In this document: piece after piece, positions 14,327 to 14,956 of the stretch
Numbering within the stretch: position 1 is the stretch's first letter
Layout of the letters: each line of letters opens with the position of its first letter
DNA from: Anaerolineales bacterium UBA6663
GTDB lineage: Bacteria > Chloroflexota > Anaerolineae > Anaerolineales > UBA6663
Assembly (NCBI GenBank): GCA_002455335.1
Contig: DKKP01000356.1
Span: 10,977-25,932 of the forward strand
Direction: 5' to 3'
DNA: 14,956 nt
Made by a program: the position numbers and the translations under genes
Notes under the pieces: generated by a model
What the model was told of the DNA's origin: nothing
Databases searched by the model: none
What the model saw: only the letters and a program-made list of their open reading frames with translations

Positions 14327-14376
14327 GCACTCCGAAGAGTGCGCCGCTCCGAAGAGCGAGTCGCTCCGAAGAGCGA
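14327..14376 (-). repeat. Three tandem UUCG-tetraloop hairpins downstream of 5S rRNA
   Basis: Three near-identical short inverted repeats follow one another: 14327-14342 (6-bp arms), 14345-14358 (5-bp arms) and 14361-14376 (6-bp arms), each with CGAA as plus-strand loop. In the minus-strand transcript the loops are UUCG closed by a C-G pair, the exceptionally stable C(UUCG)G tetraloop. They lie between the 5S 3' end (about 14386) and the terminator-like stem. The second and third share identical GCTCCGAAGAGC cores and the first differs by one base pair. Confidence 0.8.
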
Positions 14377-14385
14377 TACAAACCC

Positions 14386-14501
14386 CTTGGCGACGACCTA
14401 CTTTCCCAGGCAGTCTCCCACCAAGTATCATCAGCGCTGTCGAGCTTAACTTCCGGGTTCGGGATGGGACCGGGTGTACCCTCGACGCACAAATCACCAA
14501 G
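14386..14501 (-). rRNA. rrf: 5S ribosomal RNA
   Basis: On the minus strand the sequence carries the conserved 5S elements CCCATCCCGAAC and GGAAGTTAAGC in loop order. The ends CTTGGTG and CGCCAAG pair as helix I (one G-U), giving a molecule of about 116 nt. It is transcribed from right to left after the 23S gene. The end positions are set from the helix I pairing and may be off by one or two bases. Confidence 0.95.
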
Positions 14502-14600
14502 AGAGTTTATCGATTTTGGAGGCCGGCATGAGCCAGCCTGACAACTGAATACCGTCTTTCGACGTCAACTGTGAACCTTCAATTTCTCCGCACCACGCAC
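14502..14600 (-). other. 23S-5S internal transcribed spacer, no tRNA
   Basis: About 99 bases without a tRNA gene. On the minus strand it contains a small GNRA hairpin (CGTC-GAAA-GACG, 14553-14564) and a GGCTGG/CCGGCC stem near 14518-14535. These are plausible parts of the rRNA processing structure; no processing site can be read directly. Confidence 0.6.

Positions 14601-14956
<356 letters not shown>

Noticed and set aside
13395..14492. Minus-strand open frame of 365 codons covering the GNAT gene, terminator and part of 5S rRNA
   Set aside because: It starts inside 5S rRNA, crosses the hairpin array and terminator, and its composition (Arg/Pro/Ser-rich) is that of a shadow frame.

Overview
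The window looks like a chromosomal segment of a GC-rich bacterium, most likely a member of the Chloroflexota. That placement is an inference. It rests on the high GC content, Cys-lipoproteins with Thr/Pro-rich linkers, a signal peptide-VWA-TM-FHA protein, a Gmad2-tailed lipoprotein, and 5S/23S rRNA of ordinary bacterial type. A BLAST of the 23S fragment would settle it. There is no CRISPR array, transposase, phage gene or tRNA.

Layout, left to right. (1) The 3' end of guaA (GMP synthase). (2) A multi-pass membrane protein closed by a perfect 17-bp terminator stem. (3) An AT-rich intergenic region ending in a sigma70-type promoter placed so close to the next ATG that the mRNA is probably leaderless. 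It drives a 691-residue signal peptide/VWA-like/TM/FHA protein. (4) A convergent minus-strand gene for a 562-residue lipoprotein ending in a Gmad2-like Ig domain. (5) A plus-strand signalling cluster: a family-3 solute-binding-like lipoprotein, a PAS/GAF/HisKA_3 histidine kinase overlapping it by four bases, and a NarL-family response regulator. (6) A polar amino-acid ABC transporter: permease, permease, substrate-binding lipoprotein, ATPase. (7) A two-lobed GNAT acetyltransferase with its own promoter. (8) The 3' end of a ribosomal RNA operon on the minus strand (23S, spacer, 5S), followed by three tandem UUCG-loop hairpins and a terminator-like stem shared with the convergent GNAT gene.

How the genes may work together. 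The signalling cluster and the ABC transporter lie in the same orientation, separated by about 136 bases. Both contain a family-3 periplasmic-binding fold, one apparently dedicated to sensing and one to transport. A working model is that the lipoprotein senses an amino-acid-like solute at the membrane, the kinase relays this to the NarL-type regulator, and the adjacent transporter is a target. Only the gene order, overlap and domains are seen; ligand and target are inferred.

The most notable non-coding structures are the triple C(UUCG)G hairpin array after 5S rRNA, the leaderless promoter of the FHA gene with a 16-base inverted repeat upstream, and an inverted/tandem ATGACG repeat between the binding-protein and ATPase genes of the ABC operon. 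I saw no clear new defence or mobile system.
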